NCBI GenBank assembly: GCA_016933675.1
Contig: JAFGAM010000096.1
Span: 1-51,293, forward strand
Direction of reading: 5' to 3'
DNA length: 51,293 nucleotides
Source: Candidatus Anaeroferrophillacea bacterium
GTDB lineage: Bacteria > Desulfobacterota > Anaeroferrophillalia > Anaeroferrophillales > Anaeroferrophillaceae
Shown here: one piece after another, positions 28,237-36,432 of the stretch
Layout of the letters: each line of letters opens with the position of its first letter
Numbering within the stretch: the first letter of the stretch is position 1
Notes under the pieces: generated by a model
Databases searched by the model: none
The model's input: the letters and a program-made list of their open reading frames with translations, nothing else
What the model was told of the DNA's origin: nothing
Position numbers and translations under genes: made by a program

Positions 28237-28249
28237 AATCAATCAGTAA
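28237..28249. promoter_or_regulatory. IHF-like site
   Basis: AATCAATCAGTAA matches the IHF consensus WATCAR-N4-TTR at all but one fixed base. It lies about 45 bases upstream of the sigma-54 promoter in an AT-rich stretch, where IHF commonly bends DNA for enhancer-bound activators. Confidence 0.5.
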
Positions 28250-28288
28250 TATTGATCACCAGGCCAGTCACGACAGGCTGACCAAGGC

Positions 28289-28304
28289 TGGCACACTCCT
28301 TGCT
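28289..28304 (+). promoter_or_regulatory. Sigma-54 promoter of the diguanylate cyclase gene
   Basis: TGGCAC-N5-TTGCT gives exact -24 GG and -12 GC elements at the required spacing. The transcript would start near 28316, about 45 bases before the GGDEF gene, which has AAGGAG at 28348-28353. It is the only good sigma-54 site I found in the window. The rest of 28002-28360 holds no gene. Confidence 0.85.
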
Positions 28305-28360
28305 AAATCGTAATATGCCGACAAAACCGGTAATCACGAAGAAAGCCAAGGAGTTCAGTC

Positions 28361-29380
28361 ATGCAGTTCGCCCGTCTCACCACCACCACGAGTGCAAATC
28401 AGCATGCCGTACCGCCGTCCCTCAGTACTGCCGGCGGTGGCGGCACGGCGGTTTGCGAGCCCCTGACGGCGTCGTATCCGAGCGGCGTAGCGGTCGCCAT
28501 CCCCGGCTTCAACGGTGGCCGCCGGCAGGAGCCCGGCGAGCGCCGCGGGGATCGTCCCGAGCGCCCGATGCGCCACGCGGAACCCGGCGAGAGCACCGGA
28601 GATCACGACCGGATTAGCCTGCTGCAACGTTTTTTCGACATTCTCGGCGGCACCGATGGCGGCGAGGTCTCCTCCCGGGCGGCGACAGTCATGCAGCGCA
28701 TGGAAAAATCGCTGAGGGACTTCTGTCACCGGCATCTCGAACGACGGCTTGGTGAACTGCGTGAACTCGACACCCTGCGGCTCCAGGCGCGGCGGGATCC
28801 GCTCACCGGACTGGCCAACCGGCGGCGCTTCACCGAGGTGCTGCAACGGGAGGAGAACCGCGTTGCACGTTACGGGCACCCGCTATCCCTCATCGTCTTC
28901 GACATCGATTTCTTCAAACAGGTCAACGACACCTACGGCCACCCGGCCGGCGACAAGGTGCTGGCGGAGGTCTCCCGCTGCCTCGAGGAACACATCCGCA
29001 GCACCGACATCGCCTGCCGCATCGGCGGCGAGGAGTTCGCCGTGGTGCTGCCCAACACCCACCGCCGGGCTGCCGGCCGGCTGGCGGAACGGCTGCGCCG
29101 GGGCATCGCGGCCCGCGGCTGCGCCGTCGACCGGCAACTGGTCATCCGCGTCACCGCCAGCTTCGGCGTTGCCGGTCTGGAAAGCGCCACCGCCACAATC
29201 GACGACCAGGATGCCGCCGCCCGCGATGCCGGCACCACCTCCCCCATAACGCTGCTGGCGGCCGCCGACCTGGCCCTGTACGACGCCAAACGCGCCGGCC
29301 GCAACCGGGTTTGCTCCGCCGCCGGAAACACCCCGGCATCCCCGGTCGCGGGATCCGGAAAAGCGGTTGTTTTCGGTTGA
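28361..29380 (+). CDS. GGDEF diguanylate cyclase
   Basis: A 339-residue enzyme that makes c-di-GMP from two GTP. The catalytic GGEEF is at 222-226, with the inhibitory I-site RSTD (213-216) intact, so product feedback is expected. [12 protein letters not shown] (146-157) marks the domain start. The first 80 residues are disordered and Gly/Arg/Pro-rich; residues 84-140 look helical and may dimerise. No membrane segment is seen, so it is cytoplasmic. The gene is driven by a sigma-54 promoter. A PilZ gene follows 81 bases later, suggesting a local signalling pair. Confidence 0.92.
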   Translation: MQFARLTTTTSANQHAVPPSLSTAGGGGTAVCEPLTASYPSGVAVAIPGFNGGRRQEPGERRGDRPERPMRHAEPGESTGDHDRISLLQRFFDILGGTDGGEVSSRAATVMQRMEKSLRDFCHRHLERRLGELRELDTLRLQARRDPLTGLANRRRFTEVLQREENRVARYGHPLSLIVFDIDFFKQVNDTYGHPAGDKVLAEVSRCLEEHIRSTDIACRIGGEEFAVVLPNTHRRAAGRLAERLRRGIAARGCAVDRQLVIRVTASFGVAGLESATATIDDQDAAARDAGTTSPITLLAAADLALYDAKRAGRNRVCSAAGNTPASPVAGSGKAVVFG

Positions 29381-29461
29381 CCGGTATGCTAGGAAGTTTT
29401 CAGCCGTGCGCGACGGCTCGTTACCAGCCGACGCCGCCGGCAGAAAACGAGGAACCCGGTC

Positions 29462-30052
29462 ATGAGTACCCGTGAACGCCGAGAAAACCACCGCCTGACC
29501 ATCGCTCTGCCGTTCATCTGGCGGCCCTGTGAAGCCGACGAGAAGCCGCGGTTGCTGCCGCCGGTGGGTTCCGGCCCCGGCCCGCTGCACATGTGGCTCG
29601 CCGACGTGCGTCCGGGCTCACCACCGCCGGCGTCCGACACCCCGGAAATCTCTTATCACCGCCGCCTGGAAAATTATCTTGAGGTACTGGAGCGCAAGGT
29701 CGACCTGCTCACCAATATGATCCAGCTGCGGGAATACCGTGATTTCTTTTCCGCCCCTCCGACCACCATCGAGTTGAGCGCCTCCGGACTCTGTTTTCCG
29801 GCGGCAACCCCGCTGCCGCCCCGCGCCCTCGTGGCCATGGCCTTCTTTCTGCCCCATCTCGCGGTACTGGTGCAGAACACCGCCCGGATTCTCCGGGTGT
29901 CGCCGCGACAGCCGCCCGCCGGGGACTACCGGGTTGCCGCCCGGTTCGAGGGCATGAAACCCGCTACCGCGGACCGGATCGCCCGGTTCGTAATCATCAT
30001 GGAACGTTACCGGCTCGGCGCGTCCCGCCTGGAAGATGCAGAAGAAGTCTAG
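29462..30052 (+). CDS. PilZ-like c-di-GMP receptor
   Basis: A 196-residue protein with RRENHR (6-11) and ELSASGLCF (104-112). These fit the RxxxR and (D/N)xSxxG halves of a PilZ c-di-GMP site, although the acidic first residue of the second motif is replaced. A putative coiled-coil helix (66-95, [20 protein letters not shown]) sits between them, which is longer than the classic spacing. This layout resembles PilZ proteins that carry an inserted helix. It follows the cyclase and overlaps the GerMN gene by 17 bases. It probably reads the c-di-GMP made by its neighbour; the effector target is unknown. Confidence 0.72.
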   Translation: MSTRERRENHRLTIALPFIWRPCEADEKPRLLPPVGSGPGPLHMWLADVRPGSPPPASDTPEISYHRRLENYLEVLERKVDLLTNMIQLREYRDFFSAPPTTIELSASGLCFPAATPLPPRALVAMAFFLPHLAVLVQNTARILRVSPRQPPAGDYRVAARFEGMKPATADRIARFVIIMERYRLGASRLEDAEEV

Positions 30053-30923
30053 TTCAACCCGACGGCGACCAGCAGCCAAGCCCGCCACAGGCTCCCGCCG
30101 GCGAAGCACTTCATCCGGCCGCGCCACCCGCCGACCCGCCACCCGGAATTCCGGCAGCCGCAACGCCGGCGCCCGGAAATCGCCCGGCACAACGATACTG
30201 CTGCTGGTCATCATTGCGGCGGCGGGGATTGCGTCGTACCTCTACGTCCAACCGCCGGCACGGCAGACCGTTCGGCAACAGGCCCATGAGGCCGCCGCTT
30301 TCATGCGCCGGTGGTACCGCGAACAGTTCGCCGCCCCGACCGCCGGCGACGGCACCCCGGCGGTGCGGACAACGGACCGGACGCGGCCGGCACAATCCAC
30401 CCGCCCGCCGGCGGCCCGCACTTCACCGTCGAAAGCCGCCGCTCCGGGCGTACCAACGGCCGTAAAAACCCCGTCGGCAACGGACAAAATCTCCGCCCCC
30501 GACCCGACAGCTCCGCCAGTCACCACCCTCTACCGCGCCGACGAAGCCTTCAGCGGCCTGCTGCCGGTCACCATCCGGCGGCAAAACCGGCCCCGCGACC
30601 CCGCAGCCCGCGCCCGCCAGCTGTTCACCGAACTGACCCGCGACGGCGCCCCCGGTATTTCACCGCTGCCCCTGGGGGTGGCGCCACAACGGTTCAGCTT
30701 CATTGGCGGCACCATTATTGTCGACCTACCCCCCGACGCCCCGGCGGCCTTCGCCGGTGGCGGCAGTAACGACGAGATGCTCGCCATCTACGGTCTGGTC
30801 AACACCCTGCTCAAGAACATGCCGGCCTATGACGCGGTAATCTTCACCATCGACGGCCGGCGCGTCCCCACCCTCGGCGGACACCTGAACCTGCTGGAAC
30901 CGCTGCGCTTCACGGAGAAGTAG
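30036..30923 (+). CDS. Membrane-anchored GerMN-domain protein
   Basis: A 295-residue protein with a very basic N-terminus (1-50, Arg/Ser-rich), one transmembrane helix (about 52-70, TTILLLVIIAAAGIASYLY) and a Pro/Thr/Ala-rich stalk (90-160). A GerMN-like domain follows at 165-290 (VTIRRQNRPRDPAARARQLF; NDEMLAIYGLVNTLLKNMP; VIFTIDGRRVPTLGGHLNLL). The domain faces the periplasm. GerMN domains occur in envelope lipoproteins of unknown detail. It overlaps the PilZ gene by 17 bases, so it is co-translated and might be the output of the c-di-GMP pair. Confidence 0.78.
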   Translation: MQKKSSSTRRRPAAKPATGSRRRSTSSGRATRRPATRNSGSRNAGARKSPGTTILLLVIIAAAGIASYLYVQPPARQTVRQQAHEAAAFMRRWYREQFAAPTAGDGTPAVRTTDRTRPAQSTRPPAARTSPSKAAAPGVPTAVKTPSATDKISAPDPTAPPVTTLYRADEAFSGLLPVTIRRQNRPRDPAARARQLFTELTRDGAPGISPLPLGVAPQRFSFIGGTIIVDLPPDAPAAFAGGGSNDEMLAIYGLVNTLLKNMPAYDAVIFTIDGRRVPTLGGHLNLLEPLRFTEK

Positions 30924-30954
30924 GCTGCATACCCGCCTTTGGAGCTAGAAGATA

Positions 30955-31560
30955 TCAAGACCGCACCTGCTCCCACTCGAACCCGGCGATATTGCGCTGT
31001 GCCGAATCGAAGTCGATGCCGACGAGGTAGATGTCTTTGCCCCGGTCACGGTATTTCAGGTGGTACTGGCGGTCTTTTATCTGCGGCAACGCCCCACCCC
31101 CGCCGTCGACCTTGAACTCGAAGAGGTAAATGTTTTTATCCGTCCCGACGCTCAGGTCCATGCGCCCGGTGCTGGTGACGTCTTCGGCGGTCAGGTCGAG
31201 ACCCAGACCGGCGAAGAAGGCATAGACCACGCTGGCGTAGTAGCCCTCATAGACGCTGATTCGGTTCCTGGTGTAGTTGGTATGCGCGATGGAAGCGAAC
31301 AGCGCGCCGAGGGTTTCGTGCAGCCGCTTAAGATCCGCCTGCGACAGGCAATCGTACAGCCGTCCTTTGACTTCGGCAATATTGCCGCCCGTCAGCGCCT
31401 GGGCAACGTGGTCGTTGAATGAAATGGACACTTCCTTGTGCGGAAACCCCAGCAGGAACTCGATGCCGTAGTTGCGCTGCTTTTGCTCCCTGATCGTCAG
31501 ATAGCCGGCCTGAAACAGGATCGGTGCAAGCTTGCTATCCTCGATGTTGTAGCCCCGATG
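30955..31560 (-). pseudogene. Remnant of a PD-(D/E)XK nuclease-family gene
   Basis: About 200 codons remain open, reading YNIEDSKLAPILFQAGYLTI, NYGIEFLLGFPHKEVSISF and a nuclease core with GRMDLSVGTDKNIYLFEFKV (Asp, Glu and Lys in place). This is the C-terminal domain of AAA-like ATPase/PD-(D/E)XK proteins (DUF1703 type), normally about 500 residues. An in-frame TAG at 31561-31563 cuts the N-terminal side, and no ATPase domain can be read upstream. A GTG at 31431 could start a shorter peptide, but the homologous sequence extends beyond it. Treated as a decayed gene. Confidence 0.75.
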
Positions 31561-31911
31561 CTACCGCCTTCGCGGGTGGGCGGTGAGCAAGGAAGCCTTG
31601 CAATATCTCACGGATCATGCCATTTGTTTTGTGAGCGCAATGAGAAATATTAATCTCCAACCGACCATAACGTAAGACATGGCGGACTGCGGGATATGGC
31701 GAACACGACGACAGCTGCAAGAATTTATTCCACCATGCGCGCATGGTGGAAGATCTGCTGCGCAGCTTTGGCTGCGCGGACTGGATTTGTCTGAGCTGGT
31801 ATCGAACGGGAGGAACAGCAGCTACATACCGCACCGCTATTCCGCTTCAGATAACTCCGGTAGAAAACGTCCCAAAGCATGCCAGGATCGCTTTATTGAA
31901 AGGTTGCGTCC
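31561..31911. other. Decayed, AT-richer region with palindromes
   Basis: No gene can be read here. A perfect 24-bp palindrome lies at 31728-31751 (centre ATGCGCGCAT). A hairpin at 31760-31777 (GCGCAGC, loop TTTG, GCTGCGC) follows nine bases later. The region separates the nuclease remnant from the glycosylation island and may mark an old insertion or deletion junction. Confidence 0.5.
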
Positions 31912-33198
31912 ATGAAATGCCCCATCTGCGACACGAATGAAAACTGGCACTCTCTCGACTACCTGCGGCAGCGCCGGGATCTCGGCTTCATCATCTGTAA
32001 AACCTGCGGCTTCACCACCTACAGGCGGCGCTCCGAAGAGGAACTTAAAAAGTTCTATGAACGCAGCGACTACAATATCATCCGGCGGTTCGCCGGAACC
32101 GCGGATTTCGAAACCAAAACCCGTAAAAAGATGAACCACCGCATGTTCCTCGGCCCCTACCTGGCTGACCACCGGAACTTGCAAATTATCGATGTCGGCT
32201 GTTCCACCGGCTACTTTCTGGAACTATGCCGCGACGAGTACGGCCACCAGCGGGTCTGCGGCACCGAATGGAATCCCGCGCATGCCCGCTACGGCCGCCA
32301 TCGCCTGGAGCTTGATATCCGCACCAATATCGAGGATTTCGGCCCGCAGCGCTACGACCTGATCTGCATCGAGCATGTGCTCGAGCACATCGCCAAACCC
32401 GATGAGTTTCTGCTGAATCTGCGCGACAATTACCTTGCCGGTGACGGCGTGATCGCCTGCGCAGTTCCCATCTGGTACGACTTTATCGGGTCGCCCTCAG
32501 TTACAGCGCACGAAGCGGGCGGCTTCGAAAGCATCCTGCCCGAGGGGCATATCAACGTCTTTTCCCTGCGCAGTTTCGCGAACCTGCTGGCGAAGTGCGG
32601 CCTCCATGTCGTTCAGGAGAACTACAGCTACTATGGTTATCGTGTTCTGCTGGAGAAGACTCCTCCCATAACTGACTTCAGCGCTGAAGCATGGGACATG
32701 CAGGAGCAATCTCTGGTTCGGCAGAAGGCCGCCTTCGAGGCCTTTGTCGCCGGCCGTTTTGCCGACGCCCACCGGCATTATCATCGTTTTCCTCTGGCCC
32801 TGGTCAAGGATATCGACCAGCAGCAGAAGTCGCCCGCGGAGCGCATAACCGGCATTACCCAATTAATTGCGGAAATGCCGAACGTCGATGTTTTTCACTG
32901 GTATCTCGCTCGGGTGTACAACCTGCTCGGCGATTACGGCAACGCCATCACCAATTACAGCAGGGCAATCCGTCTCAAGCCCAATGATCCAATCCACTAC
33001 TGGGAACTGGCGGAGATCCTGTTCAAGCTGGAAGAATTCCAGCGGGCGGCGGCACTCTATGAAAAACTGCTGGTCGTGGAACCGAAATGTCAGTTCGTGC
33101 CGCTGACTGCCGGGCAGCCCACCGCTCTCGACCGGCTCGGCCAGTGCTACGCGAATCTCCCGGACGACATACCGGATGCTTGCGGCACCACAACCTGA
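31912..33198 (+). CDS. SAM methyltransferase with zinc ribbon and TPR tail
   Basis: A 428-residue protein. It starts with a zinc-ribbon (Cys3, Cys6, Cys29, Cys32; CPIC and CKTC) of the type seen before class I methyltransferases that act on sugars. Motif I is IIDVGCSTGYFLEL (92-105), with CIEHVLEHIAKPDEFL as the later signature. Residues 340-405 form tetratricopeptide repeats (LARVYNLLGDYGNAITNYSR; HYWELAEILFKLEEFQRAAA). It faces the glycosylation operon convergently and probably methylates a glycan or its carrier; that role is inferred from position and architecture. Confidence 0.78.
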   Translation: MKCPICDTNENWHSLDYLRQRRDLGFIICKTCGFTTYRRRSEEELKKFYERSDYNIIRRFAGTADFETKTRKKMNHRMFLGPYLADHRNLQIIDVGCSTGYFLELCRDEYGHQRVCGTEWNPAHARYGRHRLELDIRTNIEDFGPQRYDLICIEHVLEHIAKPDEFLLNLRDNYLAGDGVIACAVPIWYDFIGSPSVTAHEAGGFESILPEGHINVFSLRSFANLLAKCGLHVVQENYSYYGYRVLLEKTPPITDFSAEAWDMQEQSLVRQKAAFEAFVAGRFADAHRHYHRFPLALVKDIDQQQKSPAERITGITQLIAEMPNVDVFHWYLARVYNLLGDYGNAITNYSRAIRLKPNDPIHYWELAEILFKLEEFQRAAALYEKLLVVEPKCQFVPLTAGQPTALDRLGQCYANLPDDIPDACGTTT

Positions 33199-33273
33199 TG
33201 CCGCAAGCAGATAAACGGGGAAAACCGAAGATAAACAGAGCGAAGCGTCAATCAACAGGGAGGCTCCGGTGGT

Positions 33274-34290
33274 TCACCCAACATCCTCCGGACGGATGAG
33301 TTCACCCGCCGATACCGGACGGGTGAGCGGCCGGCCCACGAGACTGGCAACCGCCTCCGGACCCAGCCCCCAGGCCGGACGCAGGAAAGTGATCCATTCC
33401 TCCCGTACCGGCACGCCCGCGGGGATATCCACCGCCGCCGCCAGGGAGCGGCGCATCAGCGGCAGGCCCTTCTCCTCCGCCGGGGTTCGCCGGCGATCCG
33501 CGCTCCCGAGATAGATCTCGATCTCCCGAATGCGCCCGATCAGCCGCTGCAAATCTTCGGGGTCGGCGGAGATGGCATGATCGTGGAACTGCTGGTCTTC
33601 CTTGCGGTAGGTAAAGTGTTTCTCGATGACCCGGGCACCCATGGCCACCGCAATTTCGCAGGCCGTGGTGCCCAACGTATGATCCGAGTACCCCACCGGG
33701 ACGCCGAACTGCTTTTGCAGCCAGAAGAGATTGTTGAGGTTCGCTTCTTCCGGCGGGGTCGGATAAGCGGAGACACAGTGCATAAGCATCACCTCGCCGG
33801 CGGTCAGGGCACCCGGCCTGACCGCCGTCACCGTATCCAATGCGGCCTGGATTTCATCCCGGGTCCCGAGGCCGGTGGAAATAATCATCGGCTTGCCGGT
33901 GGCGGCAATGTGGCGGATCAGCGGCAAGTAGGTCAAATCACCCGACGAAACCTTAAAAAACGGTACCAGCTCCGTCAGGAAGTCGACGTCGTCGGGATGC
34001 AACGGGGTGGAAAAAAAAACCGTTCCAGCCTCGTCGGCAACCTCTTTCAACCGGCGGAACTCATCGCCGGAAAGCTGAAAGCGCCGCACCCGGGCCAGGC
34101 GCTCGGGCTGGACGATGGAAATATAGTGTTCCGCCGTATACGTCTGAAACTTGACCGCATCGGCCCCGGCCGCGGCAGCCTGGCGAATCATCTTCTCGGC
34201 CAGGCGGACATCACCCTCGTGATTAACTCCGATCTCGGCCACCACGAAAGTCGACTGCAGGGCATCAAAACGAATGCGTTCCGGCTTCAT
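33274..34290 (-). CDS. neuB: Nonulosonic acid synthase (NeuB family)
   Basis: A 338-residue PEP-dependent synthase that condenses PEP with an N-acyl-hexosamine to form a sialic-, legionaminic- or pseudaminic-type acid. EIGVNHEG, KFQTYTAEHY, STPLHPDDVDFL, KVSSGDLTYLPL and EKHFTYRKEDQQFHDH are family motifs. Residues 275-338 are the C-terminal SAF (antifreeze-like) domain (RRSLAAAVDIPAGV). ATG 34290 begins the conserved core and overlaps the preceding GT2-cytidylyltransferase gene by 26 bases; longer in-frame sequence lies inside that gene. It is the last gene of the Maf operon. The exact sugar is not decidable. Confidence 0.9.
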   Translation of the reverse strand: MKPERIRFDALQSTFVVAEIGVNHEGDVRLAEKMIRQAAAAGADAVKFQTYTAEHYISIVQPERLARVRRFQLSGDEFRRLKEVADEAGTVFFSTPLHPDDVDFLTELVPFFKVSSGDLTYLPLIRHIAATGKPMIISTGLGTRDEIQAALDTVTAVRPGALTAGEVMLMHCVSAYPTPPEEANLNNLFWLQKQFGVPVGYSDHTLGTTACEIAVAMGARVIEKHFTYRKEDQQFHDHAISADPEDLQRLIGRIREIEIYLGSADRRRTPAEEKGLPLMRRSLAAAVDIPAGVPVREEWITFLRPAWGLGPEAVASLVGRPLTRPVSAGELIRPEDVG

Positions 34291-35725
34291 GACGGTCCTC
34301 CCTCTCCACGGATGATATCGGCCGACCCGCAAGCAGTTCGGCCACCTTCCAGTCCCATTCGGTCCGGATACGAAATGCCTCCTGCTGATGCAGGACCACA
34401 TGACCCACCGTACCGCCGACGATGCTGCGGGTCCGCTCGAGATATTCCCGCCGAACCAGGTGCAACTGCCCCACCTCACGATACAGCTCCTCGCGCTCGA
34501 GGCGGAGAATCACCGAGTTGCGGACGGTTTTCAGACTGCGGCCGTCATGCTGGTACATGACATCCAGCTCCGGGCGCACACCGACAACGGTATCCGTAGC
34601 GAACAGCTCCATGACATCGATGGCACTATCCAGGTTGCGGGATGAGCGGAACGGTGATTCAGTGTACAGAACCAGCACCGCATCGGCCGGCGAATGGCCG
34701 GCTTCCTCGTAGACTTCAAGGGCATTGATAACTGTCTCTTCGACACGGGTATTGAAGCCCGCCAGCCGGGCGTCCCGATGGATGGTGATCACCCGCTCGC
34801 CATACCGCCCGGCGACATGGCTGGCAACGGTACGATCCGGGGTTGTCAGGATGACATCGGCGAGGCGCACCGCACCGAGAGCGGCTTCCAGCGACCAGTC
34901 CAGCACCGGCCGCCCACCCAATTTCAACAGCACAATGGAACGGGGATCAATGACCGGTCCGCGCACCGGCACGACGGCCACCACCCGCAACCCCTGACCA
35001 TGCTGATCCGCCTGCTTGCGTAGGATGCGGGAGCGGGTCTGCAGGATGGTTCCTTCATCCCGGGTCAGGCTGTGGCCATGCTGACGATAATAGAACAGCG
35101 GCAGATTGATATTCTGAACCTGGTACTGCCGGATGAACCGGACCCACAGGTCATACCCGTCCTGGCAACGGAACGCTTCGTCGTAGCCGCCGAGATCCAG
35201 CAGGCAGCTCTTGCGGATCATGGTGCAGGCGCCATGGGCGGGCTGGTCCAGCAGGGTAACCTCGCTGAAGTCGTGGCGCCGGACAACATCGGTCACCCGA
35301 CCGCCCTCGTCGACCAGGTAGTAGTCCGGAAAAACCAGCCCCAGCTCCGGCTGTCGCTCGAGAACCCCGCTCATGACCGCCAGGGCGTGTTCGTCCAGGT
35401 AGTCGTCGGCGTCCAGCCGCATGATGTAGGTGCCCTTCGATGCCCGCAGAGCGATGTTGTTGGTGACGTTCAAACCCCGGTTCTGCTGGTAGATGATCGT
35501 AACCCGGGGCTCACCCCGATAGCCTTCGATAATCTCCCGGGAGTTGTCGGCGGAACCATCATCGATGATGATCAGCTCAAACGCATCCAGTGTCTGTGCC
35601 AATACACTGTCGATGGCCCGCTGAATATAAGCCCCGTAGTTGTGATTGGTAACGTACACCGTCACCAGAGGATGCGGCGGTGAACCGGCGGCAGGATGCA
35701 GGGGTTGCATGTCCGTAAATCTCAC
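34265..35725 (-). CDS. GT2 glycosyltransferase fused to a cytidylyltransferase-like domain
   Basis: A 486-residue fusion. Residues 18-250 are a family 2 glycosyltransferase (VTVYVTNHNYGAYIQRAIDS; metal-binding RLDADD; CQDGYDLWVRF). Residues 255-486 resemble a CMP-sugar cytidylyltransferase (VVAVVPVRGPVIDPRSIVLL; GGRPVLDWSLEAAL; LVLYTESPFRSSRNLDSAID). The usual ARGGSKG-x-KN nucleotide loop is changed to VRGPVIDPRS, so activity of the second half is doubtful. The start is GTG at 35725, overlapping the neuA stop (GTGA), or ATG at 35710. There is no stop or frame shift at the join. Confidence 0.8.
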   Translation of the reverse strand: MRFTDMQPLHPAAGSPPHPLVTVYVTNHNYGAYIQRAIDSVLAQTLDAFELIIIDDGSADNSREIIEGYRGEPRVTIIYQQNRGLNVTNNIALRASKGTYIMRLDADDYLDEHALAVMSGVLERQPELGLVFPDYYLVDEGGRVTDVVRRHDFSEVTLLDQPAHGACTMIRKSCLLDLGGYDEAFRCQDGYDLWVRFIRQYQVQNINLPLFYYRQHGHSLTRDEGTILQTRSRILRKQADQHGQGLRVVAVVPVRGPVIDPRSIVLLKLGGRPVLDWSLEAALGAVRLADVILTTPDRTVASHVAGRYGERVITIHRDARLAGFNTRVEETVINALEVYEEAGHSPADAVLVLYTESPFRSSRNLDSAIDVMELFATDTVVGVRPELDVMYQHDGRSLKTVRNSVILRLEREELYREVGQLHLVRREYLERTRSIVGGTVGHVVLHQQEAFRIRTEWDWKVAELLAGRPISSVEREDRHEAGTHSF

Positions 35726-36432
35726 TCTCCGTCCGGAAACTGTTCCATGAGTGCCTGAAACAGGGCAAGGTCCAGCGGCGTATCGATGTTGACCGACTCC
35801 CTTTCGGTGACCACCACCGCGCGACGATCTGCACCAAGGCAGAAATCACTGCCGCTCCAGTTGGCCAACAGATTGGGCTGCCGCACATAGAGCCCTCCGG
35901 AAAGGGCATGGAACAGCGGCAGATCCTGCCGCTGCAGGTATCGCTCCCCCTCGGGAAACAACGGCGTCAGACGGCCATCGTCCGCCAAGCGCTGGGCCCG
36001 ATAGGGATGATTATGATCGATTTTGCGCACCGAAACCACCGAATCGCACCCGGTATCCCGCAGCAGGTTCACCGCCCGGTCGATGGTGGCGGCCTGGAGC
36101 AGCGGCGCCGTGGGCTGGGCCGATACCACCACCCGCGGCGGCCGGCCCAGTTCCGCCATGGCCCGGGCGGCATGGGCAATCACGGGAATCAGGGATACAT
36201 GGTCGGCGGCCAGTTCCGCCGGCCGCCGAAAGGGCGTTTCGGCGCCCCACTCACGTGCCGTAGCGGCGATCTCTTCGTCCTCGGTGGTCACAATGACCCG
36301 GTCGATTGTCACCGCCTTGCGGGCTTGCTCGATAACATAGGATATCAGCGGGCGGCCCCCGACCGGCCGCAAGTTCTTCCGCACCATCCCCTTCGATCCG
36401 CCGCGGGCGGGAATCACCAGCAAAACTTCCAT
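35722..36432 (-). CDS. neuA: CMP-nonulosonic acid cytidylyltransferase
   Basis: A 236-residue enzyme that activates a sialic-like acid with CTP to the CMP-sugar. Residues 5-18 hold VIPARGGSKGMVRKN, the complete family loop. VSAQPTAPLLQAATIDRAV and ESVNIDTPLDLALFQAL follow in the expected places. ATG 36432 has AGAAGG five bases upstream and overlaps the NeuB-SpsF stop by one base. It is the only intact NeuA-type protein of three cytidylyltransferase-like domains in the operon. Product identity (Neu5Ac, legionaminic or pseudaminic acid) is open. Confidence 0.9.
   Translation of the reverse strand: MEVLLVIPARGGSKGMVRKNLRPVGGRPLISYVIEQARKAVTIDRVIVTTEDEEIAATAREWGAETPFRRPAELAADHVSLIPVIAHAARAMAELGRPPRVVVSAQPTAPLLQAATIDRAVNLLRDTGCDSVVSVRKIDHNHPYRAQRLADDGRLTPLFPEGERYLQRQDLPLFHALSGGLYVRQPNLLANWSGSDFCLGADRRAVVVTERESVNIDTPLDLALFQALMEQFPDGE

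Noticed and set aside
31431..31535. GTG at 31431 as a true start of a short nuclease protein
   Set aside because: Family-like sequence continues upstream in the same frame to the TAG at 31561, so a truncated remnant is the better reading.
33269..33514. 81-codon plus-strand frame at the end of the NeuB gene
   Set aside because: Antisense to the SAF domain of NeuB and without a recognisable fold.
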